From positions 1 through 41,780 of the forward strand of contig CAJXLM010000021.1 of assembly GCA_913056175.1 (NCBI GenBank): a stretch of DNA of 41,780 nucleotides, in the 5' to 3' direction. The DNA comes from an uncultured Opitutia bacterium. Lineage in GTDB: Bacteria > Verrucomicrobiota > Verrucomicrobiia > Opitutales > Puniceicoccaceae. This document shows, piece after piece, positions 25,470 through 33,311 of the stretch. Position numbers and translations under genes: made by a program. Position 1 is the first letter of the stretch; every line of letters starts with the position of its first letter. The notes beneath the pieces are model-generated. The model was given only the letters and a program-made list of their open reading frames with translations, did no database searches and had not been told where the DNA came from.

Positions 25470-26617
25470 GAGGCGCGGGGGAATCCGGCCGCGGGGCGGG
25501 CGCCGCTCCCCTCCGGCTCCTCGCCTTGCAGGACTACCTGCGGCAGGGAGGGACCGAGCGCCAATTCCTCGAACTCACCGGGCGCTGGCAGGCCGCCGGG
25601 CACGAGGTCGTCCGCCTTGTCTTCCGGCGGGGCGGCAGCCTCGCGCCGGTGGCGGCGGCAGGCGGACCGCGGCTGGAGTTCCTCCAGCCGTTTCCCTCGC
25701 CGTGGAACTGGTGGGCTCCCGGACTGCGCGGGCGCCTCCATGCCCTGCGACCCGACCGGGTCGTCGCCTTTGGGCGGAACGCGCACACGGCCCTGGCCCG
25801 GGCGCGGCCGGCCCCGGCCCCCCTGCGTGGTCTGCTCGCCACGTTCCGGACGGGCCGCCCGGTGCCGGCGGGCTACGCCTCGGTCCTCCGGCGAGCGGAG
25901 GCGGTGGTGGCGAACAGTCGGGCGGGCGCCGCGCGGGCGGGTGGCTACCGCGGCGGGGGCTCCGCTCCGGTGAGAGTGATCGAGAACGGCTGTCGCTGGT
26001 CGGGCGAGGAGCTGCCCGCCCGGGCGCCCAGTCGCCTCGCCTTCGGGGCCCGACCGGGCGAGACGGTCTTCCTCTGTGTGGGGGCCTTTCTCCCCGGCAA
26101 GGCGCAGGAGCTCCTCGTCTCCGCGTGGGCCCTGCTGCCGGCGGAGGTGCGTTCGCGCTCCCGCCTCTGGTTGGTGGGGGACGGCGCGGAGCGGGTCCGC
26201 GTGGAGGAGGGTTTTCGCCGGGGTCCCGCGCCGGAGCGCGTGCGGTTCTGGGGCGAGGTCGAGGACTGGCGGCCCTTGCTGGCCGCGGCGGATCTTCTCG
26301 TCTCGGTCTCCGCGGAGGAATCCTCTCCCAACGCGCTCGTCGAGGCCCTCTGGTTTGGCCGTCCCGTCCTCGCCCGGGAGTGCGCGGGGGTGGGAGAGCT
26401 GGTGGAGGACGGGCGGAACGGGCGGTTGCTCCCGGCCGCGGCGGGCGAGATGGCCCGTTCGCTCGTCTCCGCGTGGACGGAGGCCGTCTCCGCTCCGGAA
26501 CGCCTGCGGGCGTGGGGCGAGGCGGGCGGGGGAAGGGCCCGGCACCGATTTGACCCGGAAGCGAGAGCGGCGGATTACCGGCGGTTGCTGGAGGGCTTGG
26601 GCACCTTCGCGGGCTAG
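25466..26617 (+). CDS. Glycosyltransferase family 4 (GT-B)
   Basis: The gene encodes 383 residues from ATG 25466, which overlaps the SDR stop (ATGA). The N-terminal acceptor half opens with LRLLALQDYLRQGGTERQFLEL, the typical glycine-containing first loop of GT4 enzymes. The C-terminal half has FLCVGAFLPGKAQELLVSAW, LWLVGDGAERVRVE, VRFWGEVEDWRPLLAAADLLV, and the E-X7-E sugar-nucleotide motif in AEESSPNALVEALWFGRPV. It then has GVGELVEDGRNGRLLP. Its composition is extremely rich in Arg, Ala and Gly. Donor and acceptor are unknown; the neighbours suggest a lipid acceptor. The stop TAG interlocks with the stop of the convergent mnmM gene (CTAG at 26614-26617). Confidence 0.88.
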   Translation: MRGAGESGRGAGAAPLRLLALQDYLRQGGTERQFLELTGRWQAAGHEVVRLVFRRGGSLAPVAAAGGPRLEFLQPFPSPWNWWAPGLRGRLHALRPDRVVAFGRNAHTALARARPAPAPLRGLLATFRTGRPVPAGYASVLRRAEAVVANSRAGAARAGGYRGGGSAPVRVIENGCRWSGEELPARAPSRLAFGARPGETVFLCVGAFLPGKAQELLVSAWALLPAEVRSRSRLWLVGDGAERVRVEEGFRRGPAPERVRFWGEVEDWRPLLAAADLLVSVSAEESSPNALVEALWFGRPVLARECAGVGELVEDGRNGRLLPAAAGEMARSLVSAWTEAVSAPERLRAWGEAGGGRARHRFDPEARAADYRRLLEGLGTFAG

Positions 26618-27264
26618 CCGTCCTCTCCGGGCCCCCGCCGCAGGGCCCCGAAGAAAAGCGGGCGTCCGGGCGGCGGGTCGGCGGGATCCAGCTCGGTGTG
26701 CCAGTCGCTCCCGGCCAGCCCTTCCCACCAGGCCCGGACCGCGGCGGCTTCCTCCGGTCCTCCCGGGTGGCCCGTGTAGGCCACGACCGCCATGCGGCCG
26801 CCGGGCACCAGGCGGCGGGCGACCGCGTCGAGTGCGGCGAGGGTGCCGGCCGGGGTGGTCACGATCGCGCGGTTGCCTCCCGGCAGGTAGCCCAGATTCG
26901 CGAGGGCGGCTCCGAGGGCGGGAATCTGCCGCTGGCGGAGGAGGTCCTCCGTCTCCCGGTGATCCGCCCGCAGGAGGGTGGCGCGCAGGCCGTGCGCGCG
27001 GAGGCGGGAGGCCGTGCGCTCGAGGGCTTCCGGCTGGCAGTCGAGGGCGAGGACCGGGAGGTCCGTCGGGGTCTCCTGCCGGAGGAAGAGGGTGTCCTGC
27101 CCGGTGCCCGCAGTCAGGTCGAGAACCGGCGCTCCGAGACCGAGGGCGGGGCGAATCCAGGCGTGCGACCGGGCGGTCTGGCGCGGCCGGCCCGAGTGCG
27201 CGCTTGACGAGGGCGCGCTCTCCCGGTTGAAAGAGCGGTTTCCGTTCAACCGATTGTCCGCCAT
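26614..27264 (-). CDS. mnmM: MnmM/YtqB-type SAM-dependent methyltransferase
   Basis: This is a Rossmann methyltransferase of 216 residues. Motif I is VLDLTAGTGQDTLFL (about 47-61) and the acidic end of strand 2 is LALDCQPEAL. The family-specific signatures are ANLGYLPGG (about 122-130), TTPAGTLAALDAV and VVAYTGHPGGPEE. These match the PF06962 family, whose B. subtilis member YtqB was shown to be MnmM, which methylates nm5-type uridine 34 of tRNAs. The N-terminal 30 residues are low-complexity. ATG 27262-27264 is chosen; it shares the palindrome CATG with the rplS start on the other strand. An upstream ATG (27288) lies inside rplS. No in-frame start nearer the fold is visible. Confidence 0.82.
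   Translation of the reverse strand: MADNRLNGNRSFNRESAPSSSAHSGRPRQTARSHAWIRPALGLGAPVLDLTAGTGQDTLFLRQETPTDLPVLALDCQPEALERTASRLRAHGLRATLLRADHRETEDLLRQRQIPALGAALANLGYLPGGNRAIVTTPAGTLAALDAVARRLVPGGRMAVVAYTGHPGGPEEAAAVRAWWEGLAGSDWHTELDPADPPPGRPLFFGALRRGPGEDG
27204..27252 (+). promoter_or_regulatory. Candidate rplS promoter/leader hairpin inside the mnmM 5' end
   Basis: TTGACG at 27204-27209 is a good -35 hexamer; 17 bases on, TTGAAA (27227-27232) is a weak -10. CGGTTGAA (27224-27231) and TTCAACCG (27245-27252) form a perfect 8-bp stem with a 13-base loop ending 10 bases before the rplS start. Because mnmM begins at the same point on the other strand, any rplS promoter must lie within mnmM codons. 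A hairpin here could be a ribosomal-protein leader or an operator. Not identified as a known leader family. Confidence 0.35.
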
Positions 27265-27628
27265 GAGCACGCCCGTCACCGAATTCACGAAAGATCAACT
27301 GAAGGAAGGCCGCGACCAATTCAAGGTCGGCGATGGCGTGCGGGTCCACACCCGGGTCCGGGAGGGCGAAAAAGAGCGTATCCAGATCTTCCACGGTATC
27401 TGCATCGCGAAGAAGGGTTCCGGCATCCATGAGACCTTTACCGTGCGCCGGATCGCCTCCGGGGTCGGGGTGGAGAGGGTTTTTCCCGTGCATTCGCCGA
27501 ACATCGAGAAGATCGAGGTGGACCGTGAGAGCGTGGTGATGCGCGCGAAGATGTACTACATGCGGGAGCGGATCGGGAAGCGGGCGAGCCTCGTCAAGGA
27601 GAAGCGCCTCGTCGAGCAGGGCCGCTGA
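27263..27628 (+). CDS. rplS: 50S ribosomal protein L19
   Basis: The product of 121 residues matches bacterial L19: FKVGDGVRVHTRVREGEKERIQIFHGICIAKKGSGIHETFTVRRIASGVGVERVFPVHSPNIEKIEV, with landmarks QIFHGICIAKKG and FTVRRIASGVGVERVFP. A basic C-terminus (RERIGKRASLVKEKRL) follows. ATG 27263 is the natural start; upstream frame is unconserved. The usual partners rpsP, rimM and trmD are not next to it, so the common operon is broken up here. trpA follows after 41 bases on the same strand. Confidence 0.98.
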   Translation: MSTPVTEFTKDQLKEGRDQFKVGDGVRVHTRVREGEKERIQIFHGICIAKKGSGIHETFTVRRIASGVGVERVFPVHSPNIEKIEVDRESVVMRAKMYYMRERIGKRASLVKEKRLVEQGR

Positions 27629-27669
27629 GCCCGCCGCACGGCTCCGAGGCGATTCCGTCCGGCAGGCGC

Positions 27670-28512
27670 ATGGGCACGGACCAACCGGACCGGATCGCGG
27701 CGACCTTCGACCGTGGCTCCCTCGCCCGGCGCGGGCGCCGGTCGGCCTTTGTCTCCTACTCCTGTGCGGGCGACCCGGATGGTCCCACCTCCCTCGCGGT
27801 GCTCGACGCGCTCGTGGCGGCCGGGGTGGATGTGCTGGAGATCGGCATGCCCTTCAGTGACCCCCTCGCCGACGGGCCGACCAACCAGGCGGCGGCGGAG
27901 CGGGCCCTGCGGTCCGGCTTCCACGGAGACGACGGGCTGGAGCTGGTGGCCTCCGTGCGGGAGCGCCACCCGGACACCCCGCTGGTTCTCTACACTTACT
28001 ACAATCTCCTGTTCGCCCGCGGGTTGGAGGAGTACCTGCGGGCGGCGGCGGCGGCCGGGGTGGACGCCATCCTCGTGCTCGATCTTCCGCCGGAGGAGGC
28101 CGAAGGTGAGTATCTCGAGGCCTGCCGCCGGCACGGCATCCGCACGGTGTTCATCGTGGCCCCCACCACGCCACCGGAACGCATCGCGCGGATCACCGCG
28201 GTGACCACGGGCTTCGTCTACTACGTGTCCCGGGAGGGCGTGACCGGCGAGCGCTCCGAGCAGGCCGAGGGGGTGGGGGAAGCGGTCGAGGCCATCCGAG
28301 CCCACACGGACCGCCCCGTGGTGGTGGGATTCGGGATTTCCACGCGGGAGCAGGTGGCGGCCACGGCTGCCCAGGCGGACGGTGTGGTCGTGGGCAGCGC
28401 GATCGTTCGCCGGGTCGCCGACCTGGCGGGAGAGGACGCGGGCCGCATGGAGGCTTTCCGGGCGGAGGTGGCCGACCTGGTGGCGGGTTGCGGCGAGATC
28501 CGCACGCGCTGA
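27670..28512 (+). CDS. trpA: Tryptophan synthase alpha chain
   Basis: The 280-residue TIM-barrel enzyme cleaves indole-3-glycerol phosphate to indole and glyceraldehyde-3-phosphate and passes indole to TrpB. The active-site motif LEIGMPFSDPLADGPTNQ has the catalytic Glu57 and Asp68 (E. coli Glu49 and Asp60). Others are LVLYTYYNLLFARG, AILVLDLPPEEA, FIVAPTTPPERI, YYVSREGVTGER and VVVGFGISTREQ, with the phosphate-binding GSAIVRRV. trpB is absent from the neighbourhood. In most genomes trpBA are adjacent, so either trpB lies elsewhere or the gene has been relocated. Confidence 0.97.
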   Translation: MGTDQPDRIAATFDRGSLARRGRRSAFVSYSCAGDPDGPTSLAVLDALVAAGVDVLEIGMPFSDPLADGPTNQAAAERALRSGFHGDDGLELVASVRERHPDTPLVLYTYYNLLFARGLEEYLRAAAAAGVDAILVLDLPPEEAEGEYLEACRRHGIRTVFIVAPTTPPERIARITAVTTGFVYYVSREGVTGERSEQAEGVGEAVEAIRAHTDRPVVVGFGISTREQVAATAAQADGVVVGSAIVRRVADLAGEDAGRMEAFRAEVADLVAGCGEIRTR

Positions 28513-28557
28513 ACCAGCCGGCTTGTCATTCGGGGTGGGGTGTGGTCGGTTGCCGGG

Positions 28558-29352
28558 ATGCGGAGCTACCTGCAGTTGATGGAAAGAATCCTGGCGGAGG
28601 GCGATCCCCGCGAGGATCGCACCGGGACGGGGACTTGGTCCCTCTTTGGGGAACAGCTGCGCTTCCGCCTCGACGACGGCTTTCCCCTGCTCACCACGAA
28701 GAAGGTGCATTTCAAGTCCGTGGTCCACGAACTCCTCTGGTTCCTCCGCGGCGACACCAACGCCCGCTCGCTCCAGGCCGAGGGGGTCCGTATCTGGAAC
28801 GAGTGGGCGGGGGACGACGGGGATCTCGGGCGCATCTATGGGGCGCAGTGGCGGTCGTGGCGCCGGCCCGGCGGGGGCGAGGTCGACCAGGTCGCGGAGG
28901 TCGTGCGCAGCCTGCGCGAGGACCCGGCCGGTCGCCGGCATCTGGTCTGCGCCTGGAATCCGGGCGAAATCGAGGAAATGGCGCTCCCGCCCTGCCACGC
29001 CCTCTTCCAGTTCCATGTGAGCGGGGATCGGCTGAGTTGCCAGCTGTACCAGCGCAGTGCGGACATTTTTCTGGGAGTGCCCTTCAACATGGCTTCCTAC
29101 GCCCTTCTCACCCTGATGATGGCGCAGGTCTGCGGCTACCGGCCCGGTGAGTTCGTGCACACCTTCGGGGATGTTCACCTGTACCGGAACCACCGCGAGC
29201 AGGCGGAGGAGCAGCTGCGCCGCGAGCCCCGGCCCCTCCCGACCGTGCGCCTGAACTCCCGGGTCCGGGAAATCACCGACTTCCGGTACGCGGATATCGT
29301 CCTCGAGAACTACGATCCGCACCCGGCCCTGCCGGCCCCCGTCGCCGTATGA
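28558..29352 (+). CDS. thyA: Thymidylate synthase
   Basis: Starting at ATG 28558 the protein is 264 residues, exactly the length of E. coli ThyA. The nucleophile Cys146 is in [12 protein letters not shown], at the same number. Other conserved segments are [37 protein letters not shown] (landmark [12 protein letters not shown]), [27 protein letters not shown], and [13 protein letters not shown] at the C-terminus. The GTG at 28540 would add 6 residues and is less likely. The stop overlaps the folA start by 4 bases. ThyA produces dTMP and dihydrofolate, and FolA regenerates tetrahydrofolate. Confidence 0.98.
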   Translation: MRSYLQLMERILAEGDPREDRTGTGTWSLFGEQLRFRLDDGFPLLTTKKVHFKSVVHELLWFLRGDTNARSLQAEGVRIWNEWAGDDGDLGRIYGAQWRSWRRPGGGEVDQVAEVVRSLREDPAGRRHLVCAWNPGEIEEMALPPCHALFQFHVSGDRLSCQLYQRSADIFLGVPFNMASYALLTLMMAQVCGYRPGEFVHTFGDVHLYRNHREQAEEQLRREPRPLPTVRLNSRVREITDFRYADIVLENYDPHPALPAPVAV

Positions 29353-29903
29353 CGGAGCCGTTCGAGGACACTGCCCTCCCGGTCCCCCCGGCCCCGATCC
29401 GCTGGATTGCCGTGGCCGCCATGGCGGGGAACCGCGTGATCGGTCGGGACGGTGGGTTGCCCTGGCACCTGCCCGGAGACCTCCGATTTTTCCGCGAACT
29501 GACCACCGGGGGAACCGTCCTCATGGGTCGGCGGACCTTTGAGGCAATCGGGCGGGCCCTGCCCCGCCGCCGCAACCTTGTGGTCAGTCGCGGACGGCCG
29601 GACCTACCCGAGGGCGTGGAACTCGTTTCGGACCTCGGAAAGCTGGCCCATTCCCTCCGGGGAGAGGACGCGGTGTTCGTGATCGGGGGCGCCCGGCTCT
29701 ACGAGCAGACTTTGCCATGGTGGACCGAGGTGTACCTGACCCTTGTGCCCGGTACCTACGAGGGGGACGCCCATATGCCGCCGTTTGAAGAGCGGTTTGG
29801 ACCTCCTGAACGGGTGCGCGCGGAGGACGATTTCACGGTCTATCGCTACGGTGTCCCCCCCGCGGGAGCCGGGGAGAGCGGAAGCGGGCTTCGCCGCGGG
29901 TAA
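29349..29903 (+). CDS. folA: Dihydrofolate reductase
   Basis: The product is 184 residues with an 18-residue N-terminal extension rich in proline. Motifs: [30 protein letters not shown] (landmarks [10 protein letters not shown] with substrate-binding Asp44), [40 protein letters not shown], and DFTVYRY at the end of the fold. The C-terminal 17 residues ([15 protein letters not shown]) are not part of the fold. ATG 29349 overlaps the thyA stop, the standard thyA-folA coupling. Confidence 0.97.
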   Translation: MTEPFEDTALPVPPAPIRWIAVAAMAGNRVIGRDGGLPWHLPGDLRFFRELTTGGTVLMGRRTFEAIGRALPRRRNLVVSRGRPDLPEGVELVSDLGKLAHSLRGEDAVFVIGGARLYEQTLPWWTEVYLTLVPGTYEGDAHMPPFEERFGPPERVRAEDDFTVYRYGVPPAGAGESGSGLRRG

Positions 29904-29990
29904 GCGGCCCACTCCAGTGGCGGAAATCCCGGGGGACTCTTGCCGCCCGCGGGCGCGGGCCGGCTTTGGACCCGGGGAGGGACGGGTTGG

Positions 29991-30013
29991 GCTCTCCCCC
30001 GGGCGGGGAGAGC
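29991..30013 (+). terminator. Hairpin downstream of folA
   Basis: GCTCTCCCC (29991-29999), loop CGGGC, GGGGAGAGC (30005-30013): a perfect 9-bp stem, 88 bases after the folA stop. There is no U-tract, so the terminator assignment is tentative. The rest of the 260-base gap up to 30163 shows no gene. A possible -35 (TTGACC, 30114-30119) lies upstream of the next gene without a convincing -10. Confidence 0.4.
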
Positions 30014-30163
30014 GCGATCCACAGCGCTCGTCGGCTCGCCGTGGGCCCGGCCATTGGTCGGGGCGACACGGGTGCTGGGGCGCACGGGAAAAGGGGGTAC
30101 CGGAATCGCCGCGTTGACCCCGGGGATGGGGTGGTTCATCGTGTTCGGGAGGAGATCGATCCA

Positions 30164-30412
30164 ATGCCCATCTACGAATACGAAACCATCCCCGAGAAAA
30201 AGAACGCCAAGCCGCGGCGCTACGAGATCCAGCAGCGCATGTCGGAGAAACCGCTCACCCACCACCCCGAGACCGGGGAGAAGCTCAGGCGGGTCTACAC
30301 CGGCTTTGCCGTGGGCACCAGTTCCTCGCAGTCGATGGGCGGTCTGGCTCCTGCCCCCATGGGAGGAGGCGGTTCCTGTTGCGGGACGGGTGGCTGCGGT
30401 TGCGGCAACTGA
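30164..30412 (+). CDS. FmdB-like small protein lacking the zinc-ribbon cysteines
   Basis: This encodes 82 residues. The opening MPIYEYE and the later [24 protein letters not shown] align with FmdB-family regulatory proteins (MPxYEYxCxxCG ... CPxCG ... vrRvfs.f). The two CxxC pairs of the zinc ribbon are absent: the first pair region is [15 protein letters not shown] and the second is THHPETG. Instead, the C-terminus has a cluster of five cysteines in [19 protein letters not shown] just upstream (about 30148-30154) is a strong ribosome site for ATG 30164. Family members are usually small single genes of unclear function. The altered metal pattern is the notable point. Confidence 0.75.
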   Translation: MPIYEYETIPEKKNAKPRRYEIQQRMSEKPLTHHPETGEKLRRVYTGFAVGTSSSQSMGGLAPAPMGGGGSCCGTGGCGCGN

Positions 30413-30521
30413 GACCGCCGGACCCCCCCTTTCCGATCGTTCCGAGGAGCCCGTCCGGTCCCTTGCGCAGATGGGCCCTTTACAGCCCGCGGCCCTCTTG
30501 TCATCGTCCGGGGATCGGCCG

Positions 30522-31022
30522 ATGAGCGAGACCAGCCTACAACCCAGCGACGCGGAGGAACCGTGGACCACTTTCCGCGACTTCCTCGCCAGCCGGGGCC
30601 TGCGGGTGACCAATCAGCGGCGCGCCATCCTCAGCGCCGCTTTCGAGGCCGCCCAGCACTTCACCGCGGAGGATCTCCTCGAGCACGCCCGGGCGATCGA
30701 TCCGACCGTCTCCCGGGCCACCATCTACCGGACCCTTCCCATCCTCACGGATAGCGGGTTGATCCGAGAGGTCGATGTGGGTCGGGACTACAAGTACTAC
30801 ATGGTCCACCGCTCCACGGAGAACTTCAAGGCCCAGGTGATCTGCGAGGATGACGACAGCATCCACGAGATCGACGCTCCCTTCATGGAATGGTACGGCA
30901 AGGCGGTGGCGGCGAAGCTGGGGATGGAGGTGGTCTCCCAGCGCCTGCAGGTGCAGGCGCGCTACCGGAGGGACAAGCCCGGAGAGGATTGGGACCACCC
31001 CGGCGGGCAGAGCTCTGCCTGA
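30522..31022 (+). CDS. Fur-family-like regulator with a degenerate metal-binding half
   Basis: This encodes 166 residues from ATG 30522. The N-terminal winged helix is clearly Fur-type: [36 protein letters not shown], and [22 protein letters not shown]. The dimerisation/metal half is unusual. Where Fur has HHHxHxxCxxCG it has [27 protein letters not shown]: no CxxC zinc pair, one cysteine only, and most regulatory histidines missing. The C-terminal [30 protein letters not shown] keeps the beta-strand/helix pattern. It could respond to another ligand or bind DNA constitutively. The next gene, a TPR protein, begins 24 bases downstream. Confidence 0.85.
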   Translation: MSETSLQPSDAEEPWTTFRDFLASRGLRVTNQRRAILSAAFEAAQHFTAEDLLEHARAIDPTVSRATIYRTLPILTDSGLIREVDVGRDYKYYMVHRSTENFKAQVICEDDDSIHEIDAPFMEWYGKAVAAKLGMEVVSQRLQVQARYRRDKPGEDWDHPGGQSSA

Positions 31023-31046
31023 GAGGCTTGGGCGAGGAGATATTTT

Positions 31047-31466
31047 ATGGACGGAGGCCATTCCACGGAGCGCGGGGAGTCCCCCCAGGACCTCAGTTTC
31101 GAGATCGAGTTCTTCGAGGCGCTCTCCCGGCGGGACCCGGCGGACGTGCGCGTACTCGAGGCCCTCGCCCAGTTCTACACGCGGAGCGGCCGCCTGTCCG
31201 ACGGACTGCGGGTCGACCGCCGGATCGTCAAGCACGCCCCCGACAACCCCATCGCCCACTACAACCTCGCTTGCAGCCTTGCCTTGAAACGGCGGCGCAA
31301 GGAAGCCGTCGCGGAGCTGCGGCGCGCCTTCGAGTGTGGATACGACGACATTTCCTGGATCCTGCGCGACGGGGACCTGAACAATCTGCAGGGCTATCCG
31401 CCCTTCTTCGAGCTCCTCGCGGAGATGGACGAGAAACTCGGCCGGGGCGGCCCGTGGGCTGACTGA
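31047..31466 (+). CDS. Small tetratricopeptide-repeat protein
   Basis: This is a 139-residue, all-helical protein with a ribosome site GAGGAG (31034-31039) 7 bases before ATG 31047. Residues about 36-105 contain two TPR-like units: DVRVLEALAQFYTRSGRLSDGLRVDRRIVKHAPDNP and IAHYNLACSLALKRRRKEAVAELRRAFECGYDD (landmarks AHYNLACSLAL and EAVAELRRAFE). No signal peptide. TPRs mediate protein contacts; the partner is unknown. It lies between the Fur-like regulator and the lipoate ligase, 7 bases before the latter, so these three are probably co-transcribed. Confidence 0.82.
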   Translation: MDGGHSTERGESPQDLSFEIEFFEALSRRDPADVRVLEALAQFYTRSGRLSDGLRVDRRIVKHAPDNPIAHYNLACSLALKRRRKEAVAELRRAFECGYDDISWILRDGDLNNLQGYPPFFELLAEMDEKLGRGGPWAD

Positions 31467-31473
31467 CCGGGCC

Positions 31474-32490
31474 TTGGACGGGAACCCACGACCGCCGCTG
31501 GAGGATCTTCCCTGGCGGATATGGATCTCCCCGAGCACGGACCCCTACCGGAACGCCGCTCTCGAGGAGGTGCTCCTCGGCGACCGGGGCACCCCCCACC
31601 TCCTCCTCTACCGGAATCGCGACTCCCTGCATCTGGGCAAGAACCAGTACCCTTGGGCGCAGGTGCGGGTGGAGGAGTGGCAGCGGGAGCCCCTGCCTCT
31701 TCTCCGGCGCAGTACGGGAGGGGGCACCGTCTTCCACGACGAGGGCAACCTCAACTTCGGCTTTGTCGCGGATGCCCCCGTGGGGACCGCTTTCCGCGAG
31801 CACCTCGCCCTGGTGCAGGCCGCGCTCGCCCGGCTCGGGCTGGCCACTGAGCAGCGGTCGCCGAGCGATCTCCTCGTGGAGGGTGCGAAGGTCTCCGGCA
31901 ACGCCCAGTGCTGCACCCGCGGTCGTCTCCTCCACCACGGAACCCTCCTCTGGCGGACCGATCCGGCCCGGGTGCAGCGCTACCTGACTCCCACGGCGGG
32001 CGGTTATGAGTCCCGGGGTATTGATTCCCGCCGTTCCCCCGTGCGGAACCTCGCCGACCGGTTCCCGGCCATCACGGACGCCGAGGAATTCCTCCGGCAG
32101 CTCGCGGCGGCCTTCGCCGAGGCTTGCCCGCGGGCCGTCCCCGGAGGCGCCCTGCCCTCGGCGTGGGAACGCACTGCGGATGTCCGCCATGCCGGTTGGC
32201 GGGACCCGGCCTGGGTGTACGGTCGGTCGCCGCGGACCACCTACCACCGGCGCGTGGAAACGGCCGCGGCGGTGCTCGAGTGGCGGGCGACCGTGCAGAG
32301 AGGGAAGCTTACGGAGGGAGCCTGCTGGTGGGTACGGGAGGGCCGCCGCACGGAGCTTCCCGCCGTTGCCCCGGCCCTCGAGGGCACCTGGCACGAGCCG
32401 GAGGCCGTCCGGGCCCGGCTGGCGGAACTGCCGCTGGCATCCCGCGAGCGCCTCCCCCTCCCTCCGGACGACCTCCGCCTCTTTTTCTGA
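31474..32490 (+). CDS. lplA: Lipoate-protein ligase A family protein
   Basis: The 338-residue protein attaches lipoate to 2-oxoacid dehydrogenase E2 and GcvH domains via lipoyl-AMP. The catalytic core shows WISPSTDPYRNAALEEVLL, the signature LLRRSTGGGTVFHDEGNLNFGF (RRxxGGGxVxHDxGN), and KVSGNAQCCTRGRLLHHGTLLW with the catalytic Lys. A C-terminal accessory domain (about 230-338) is present, as in single-chain LplA. No ATG is close; TTG 31474 is the only start in frame that keeps the N-terminal strand, and it lies 7 bases after the TPR gene. The non-ATG start is a moderate uncertainty. Confidence 0.9.
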   Translation: MDGNPRPPLEDLPWRIWISPSTDPYRNAALEEVLLGDRGTPHLLLYRNRDSLHLGKNQYPWAQVRVEEWQREPLPLLRRSTGGGTVFHDEGNLNFGFVADAPVGTAFREHLALVQAALARLGLATEQRSPSDLLVEGAKVSGNAQCCTRGRLLHHGTLLWRTDPARVQRYLTPTAGGYESRGIDSRRSPVRNLADRFPAITDAEEFLRQLAAAFAEACPRAVPGGALPSAWERTADVRHAGWRDPAWVYGRSPRTTYHRRVETAAAVLEWRATVQRGKLTEGACWWVREGRRTELPAVAPALEGTWHEPEAVRARLAELPLASRERLPLPPDDLRLFF

Positions 32491-32558
32491 GGGCGGGAGG
32501 GGGCTCTCTCCGGGAGGATCCCGCTCCCCTTCGCCGATCGGGATTGTCGAGGAAAGCG

Positions 32559-33311
32559 ATGCCACCCATCGTCGCTCCCATGCTGGAGCCGCTCCGCCGT
32601 CAAGTCCACCAGGCTACCGTCCGTCTGCACGAGGACGGTCTGGCCGATCCCTACCGCGGGGTCCTCACCGCCTACGACGAGCGCCGCCGGCTGGCGTTGG
32701 CCCGCCCGCGCGGGCCCGCCGTGGACCAGCTCAGCCCGGAACGGCTGCTCGTGGTGAGCGGGCGCACTGGGCAAGTCGTCGAGGGAGGTGCCGCGCCGAT
32801 GCCGGTGGTCGCCGCTCACGACCGCATTCACGACTCCTTTCCCGGGATCGGCGCGGTGGTCTCGGTCGACTCGCGGTACGCCACCATGTGGGCGCAGGCG
32901 GGCCGGCCGATTCCCTGCTTCGGGGCCGCCCATGCCGAGCTCTTCGCAGGTCCGGTACCGATCGCCCCGAGGGTGGGGGACGAAGTGCCCGCGGAAAACT
33001 TTTTCGAGGCGGCTGCGGAAAGGGTGGTGGAACTGTTTGCGGGGGAGGAGCTCGACCCGGCCGCGGTGCCCGGTTGCCTCGTCCACCAGTGGGGAGGCTT
33101 CGTTTGGGGAAGCAGTGTCGAGGAGGCCCTGCGCCACGCCACGTCCCTCGAGAGGATCGCCGAGCGCGCTCACGGCACGCTCCTGCTCAATCCCGCGGCC
33201 GGAGCACTCTCCCCCGCCACTGTGGCCCGCCACCGCCAGTTGGTGGACCGGCAGGATCCCACCACCGCGTCGGGTCGGCGCCGGCGCCCCATCGAGACGA
33301 CCGGTCCCTAG
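32559..33311 (+). CDS. Class II aldolase/L-ribulose-5-phosphate 4-epimerase homologue without the zinc site
   Basis: ATG 32559 has GAGGAAAG just upstream; the protein is 250 residues. Overall alignment with AraD-type epimerases is good: YATMWAQAGRPIP (AraD HATIWAQAG), AAHAELFAGPVPI, LVHQWGGFVWGSSVEEALRHATSLERIA, and HGTLLLNPAA. The functional residues are changed. The AraD zinc ligands His95 and His97 (VHTHS) are Ser102 and Asp104 (VSVDS), and His171 (VHSHGPF) is Trp178 (VHQWGGF). The SDTPTH motif with Asp76 is PVVAAH, and the catalytic Asp120 is Glu127. The fold seems kept but epimerase or aldolase chemistry is unlikely. The stop interlocks with the convergent ABC ATPase stop (CTAG, 33308-33311). 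Confidence 0.82.
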   Translation: MPPIVAPMLEPLRRQVHQATVRLHEDGLADPYRGVLTAYDERRRLALARPRGPAVDQLSPERLLVVSGRTGQVVEGGAAPMPVVAAHDRIHDSFPGIGAVVSVDSRYATMWAQAGRPIPCFGAAHAELFAGPVPIAPRVGDEVPAENFFEAAAERVVELFAGEELDPAAVPGCLVHQWGGFVWGSSVEEALRHATSLERIAERAHGTLLLNPAAGALSPATVARHRQLVDRQDPTTASGRRRRPIETTGP

